NCBI RefSeq assembly: GCF_020176955.2
Contig: NZ_JAIUCZ020000003.1
Coordinates: 1-64,000, forward strand
Reading direction: 5' to 3'
Origin: Nocardia sp. alder85J
Lineage (GTDB): Bacteria > Actinomycetota > Actinomycetes > Mycobacteriales > Mycobacteriaceae
DNA: 64,000 nt
In this document: positions 62,866-64,000 of the stretch, piece after piece
Numbering within the stretch: the first letter of the stretch is position 1
Layout of the letters: each line of letters opens with the position of its first letter
Notes under the pieces: model-generated
What the model was told of the DNA's origin: nothing
What the model saw: only the letters and a program-made list of their open reading frames with translations
The model's database searches: none
Translations under genes and position numbers: made by a program

Positions 62866-63408
62866 ATGCCGGAGCAATACCGAACGCAGGATCAAGTGGA
62901 GGAGTATCTGGCCCGTATCTTCGGTCCTGACACGAAGTTCTCCCTGCTTCGGGCAGAACACGGTTGGGTATGTCACCCGAAACCGGCGGAACCCCGAGAT
63001 CCGGGGACGCCACCACAGCCGGGCCAAGCGAATTTCGTGGTGAACGCCACCACAGGAGTGGTGACGGTCCACTCGAGTCTGTCCATGCAGATGATCGGCA
63101 ACCAGTACGACCAAGCAATCCGGTCCGGACAGCCGATACCCGGATATCAGGTTCATCCACCCCGCTGGAGGCTGACGCTCCAACGAGAAAGGGAGAGCGA
63201 GGCCGAGATCGAGTACCGGGTAACGGCCGAATCCCTGACGATCCCATCGGAACCGACGACCCGAGATCGACTAACCATCGACAAGAGCAGCCTTCGATCC
63301 CGAACGAACCGGCACGGAATCCCGGTGCACTGCCGCTACGCGAAGGCATGGGCCTACGCAAACCGGTCGAACGGGGTATGGCCGGAGAGCGGAAGCTTCG
63401 AGTACTGA
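62866..63408 (+). CDS. YrhB/Imm35-like immunity protein, orphan copy 1
   Basis: A 180-residue protein with a perfect GGAGGT site five bases before the ATG. It matches the gene nested at 57293-57814: TQDQVEEYLARIFGP, HGWVCHPKPAEPRDP, FVVNATTGVVTVHSSLSMQM, IEYRVTAESLTIPSEP, DRLTIDKSSL and a GVWPESGSFEY end. No toxin tip precedes it, so it is an orphan immunity gene, perhaps guarding against related toxins of neighbours. Confidence 0.75.
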   Translation: MPEQYRTQDQVEEYLARIFGPDTKFSLLRAEHGWVCHPKPAEPRDPGTPPQPGQANFVVNATTGVVTVHSSLSMQMIGNQYDQAIRSGQPIPGYQVHPPRWRLTLQRERESEAEIEYRVTAESLTIPSEPTTRDRLTIDKSSLRSRTNRHGIPVHCRYAKAWAYANRSNGVWPESGSFEY

Positions 63409-63440
63409 CCGACCCGTCGACTCGTGGAGAGGACCACACA

Positions 63441-63971
63441 GTGGCACCCCAACTGCACACCATGGAACAGGTCCGGGAATACCTGACCTACGCCTTTCCG
63501 AGCCAGCGGTTCGAGGCGATCATCCCGAGTCGGCACGGGTGGATCTGCCGTCCGGAACTCACCACGGAGGAAACCGCCCAAGGACACGGCCTGGGCCTGA
63601 GCAACTACGCGGTGCACCGGGAGACCGGCATCGTGACAGTGCACGCGAGTCTGGACCCGGTGACGATCGGCGAAATGTACGACCAGGCGATCTCGACCGG
63701 CCAGCCGGTCCAGGGCGCCCAGATCTACCCCCCGCTCACCCGGACGATCATCCAGCGAGCCCACGAGACCGCGACGACGATCCGCTACCTGGTCCGGACC
63801 GAATCGCTGAGCCGACCACCCGAACCATCGACGGAATTCCAGCTGACCATCGACAAGAACAGCCTGAACTATCACCCGGCCGACACGATCGCGGCAGCCA
63901 CGACGTCGTGGGTGGACTGGAAGCGCAGCCAGATCGGGACATGGCCGGATCAGGGGACCTTCGAGGAATAG
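63441..63971 (+). CDS. YrhB/Imm35-like immunity protein, orphan copy 2
   Basis: A 176-residue protein with a GTG start and AGAGGA upstream, 32 bases behind copy 1. Landmarks: TMEQVREYLTYAFPSQRF, RHGWICRPELTTEET, YAVHRETGIVTVHASLDP, IRYLVRTESLSRPPEP, FQLTIDKNSLNY and GTWPDQGTFEE. Together with copy 1 and the nested gene it makes three divergent members in 7 kb. The island probably continues beyond the window. Confidence 0.75.
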   Translation: MAPQLHTMEQVREYLTYAFPSQRFEAIIPSRHGWICRPELTTEETAQGHGLGLSNYAVHRETGIVTVHASLDPVTIGEMYDQAISTGQPVQGAQIYPPLTRTIIQRAHETATTIRYLVRTESLSRPPEPSTEFQLTIDKNSLNYHPADTIAAATTSWVDWKRSQIGTWPDQGTFEE

Positions 63972-64000
63972 GGCACCCGGCCGTCACGGATCGGAGGAGA

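Overview
The window comes from a high-GC actinomycete, most likely a Nocardia-like member of the Mycobacteriales. The grounds are GC-rich codons, frequent GTG starts, the order truA-rplQ-rpoA-rpsD-rpsK-rpsM-rpmJ-infA, and a complete type VII (ESX) secretion locus with EspG, PE, PPE, EspC and EspD relatives. The genus is an inference; no 16S gene is present.

Layout. 1-4437: an RHS toxin tip with its immunity gene, a frameshifted orphan RHS tip (HExxH toxin) with a zinc-ribbon neighbour, and an ADP-ribosyltransferase (ART) toxin fragment. 4512-9349: housekeeping ribosomal/RNA polymerase operon on the minus strand. 9888-17419: a 1258-residue proline-rich ParA-type ATPase (EspI-like) behind a short coupled leader ORF, a methyltransferase, a DUF4254-like gene, and a GntR regulator coupled to an acetyltransferase. 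17492-35416: the ESX core (eccC, mycP, eccD, eccA, eccE, eccB) followed by two WXG100 proteins, EspG, PPE, PE, a long alanine/glutamine-rich protein, EspC-like, YbaB-like and EspD-like genes. 35724-43042: two membrane proteins that fuse an Hsp70-like ATPase to a beta-propeller; they bracket an EspB-like secreted protein and a second EspG-like chaperone.

43068-63971 is a toxin-immunity island built from two copies of one cassette: a minus-strand 411-415 residue gene (DUF600-like N-terminal part), then divergently a WXG100 gene, a YbaB-like gene, a CpnT-like giant toxin and its immunity genes. Toxin A (1181 aa) carries two warheads; toxin B (2511 aa) carries four (papain-fold deamidase, HELAE domain, ART, ART).

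The most unusual feature is that after every internal warhead of both toxins a small immunity-like gene sits inside the toxin reading frame, always shifted by +1 and with GC-rich third positions in its own frame, while the toxin frame stays open through it. Four such nested genes are seen (48342-48575, 57293-57814, 58412-58654, 59270-59509). The terminal ART warhead of each toxin is instead followed by a paralogous two-repeat protein, which I propose as a new ART-linked immunity family. A further copy lies in a ~1.2 kb segmental duplication and carries an internal stop.

How the parts may work together (inference): the ESX machine would export the WXG100/PE/PPE-type proteins and the WXG100-headed toxins; EspG and possibly YbaB-like proteins would act as chaperones; the Hsp70-propeller proteins could link cytoplasmic ATPase activity to the cell surface; and the immunity genes would protect the producer and its kin.
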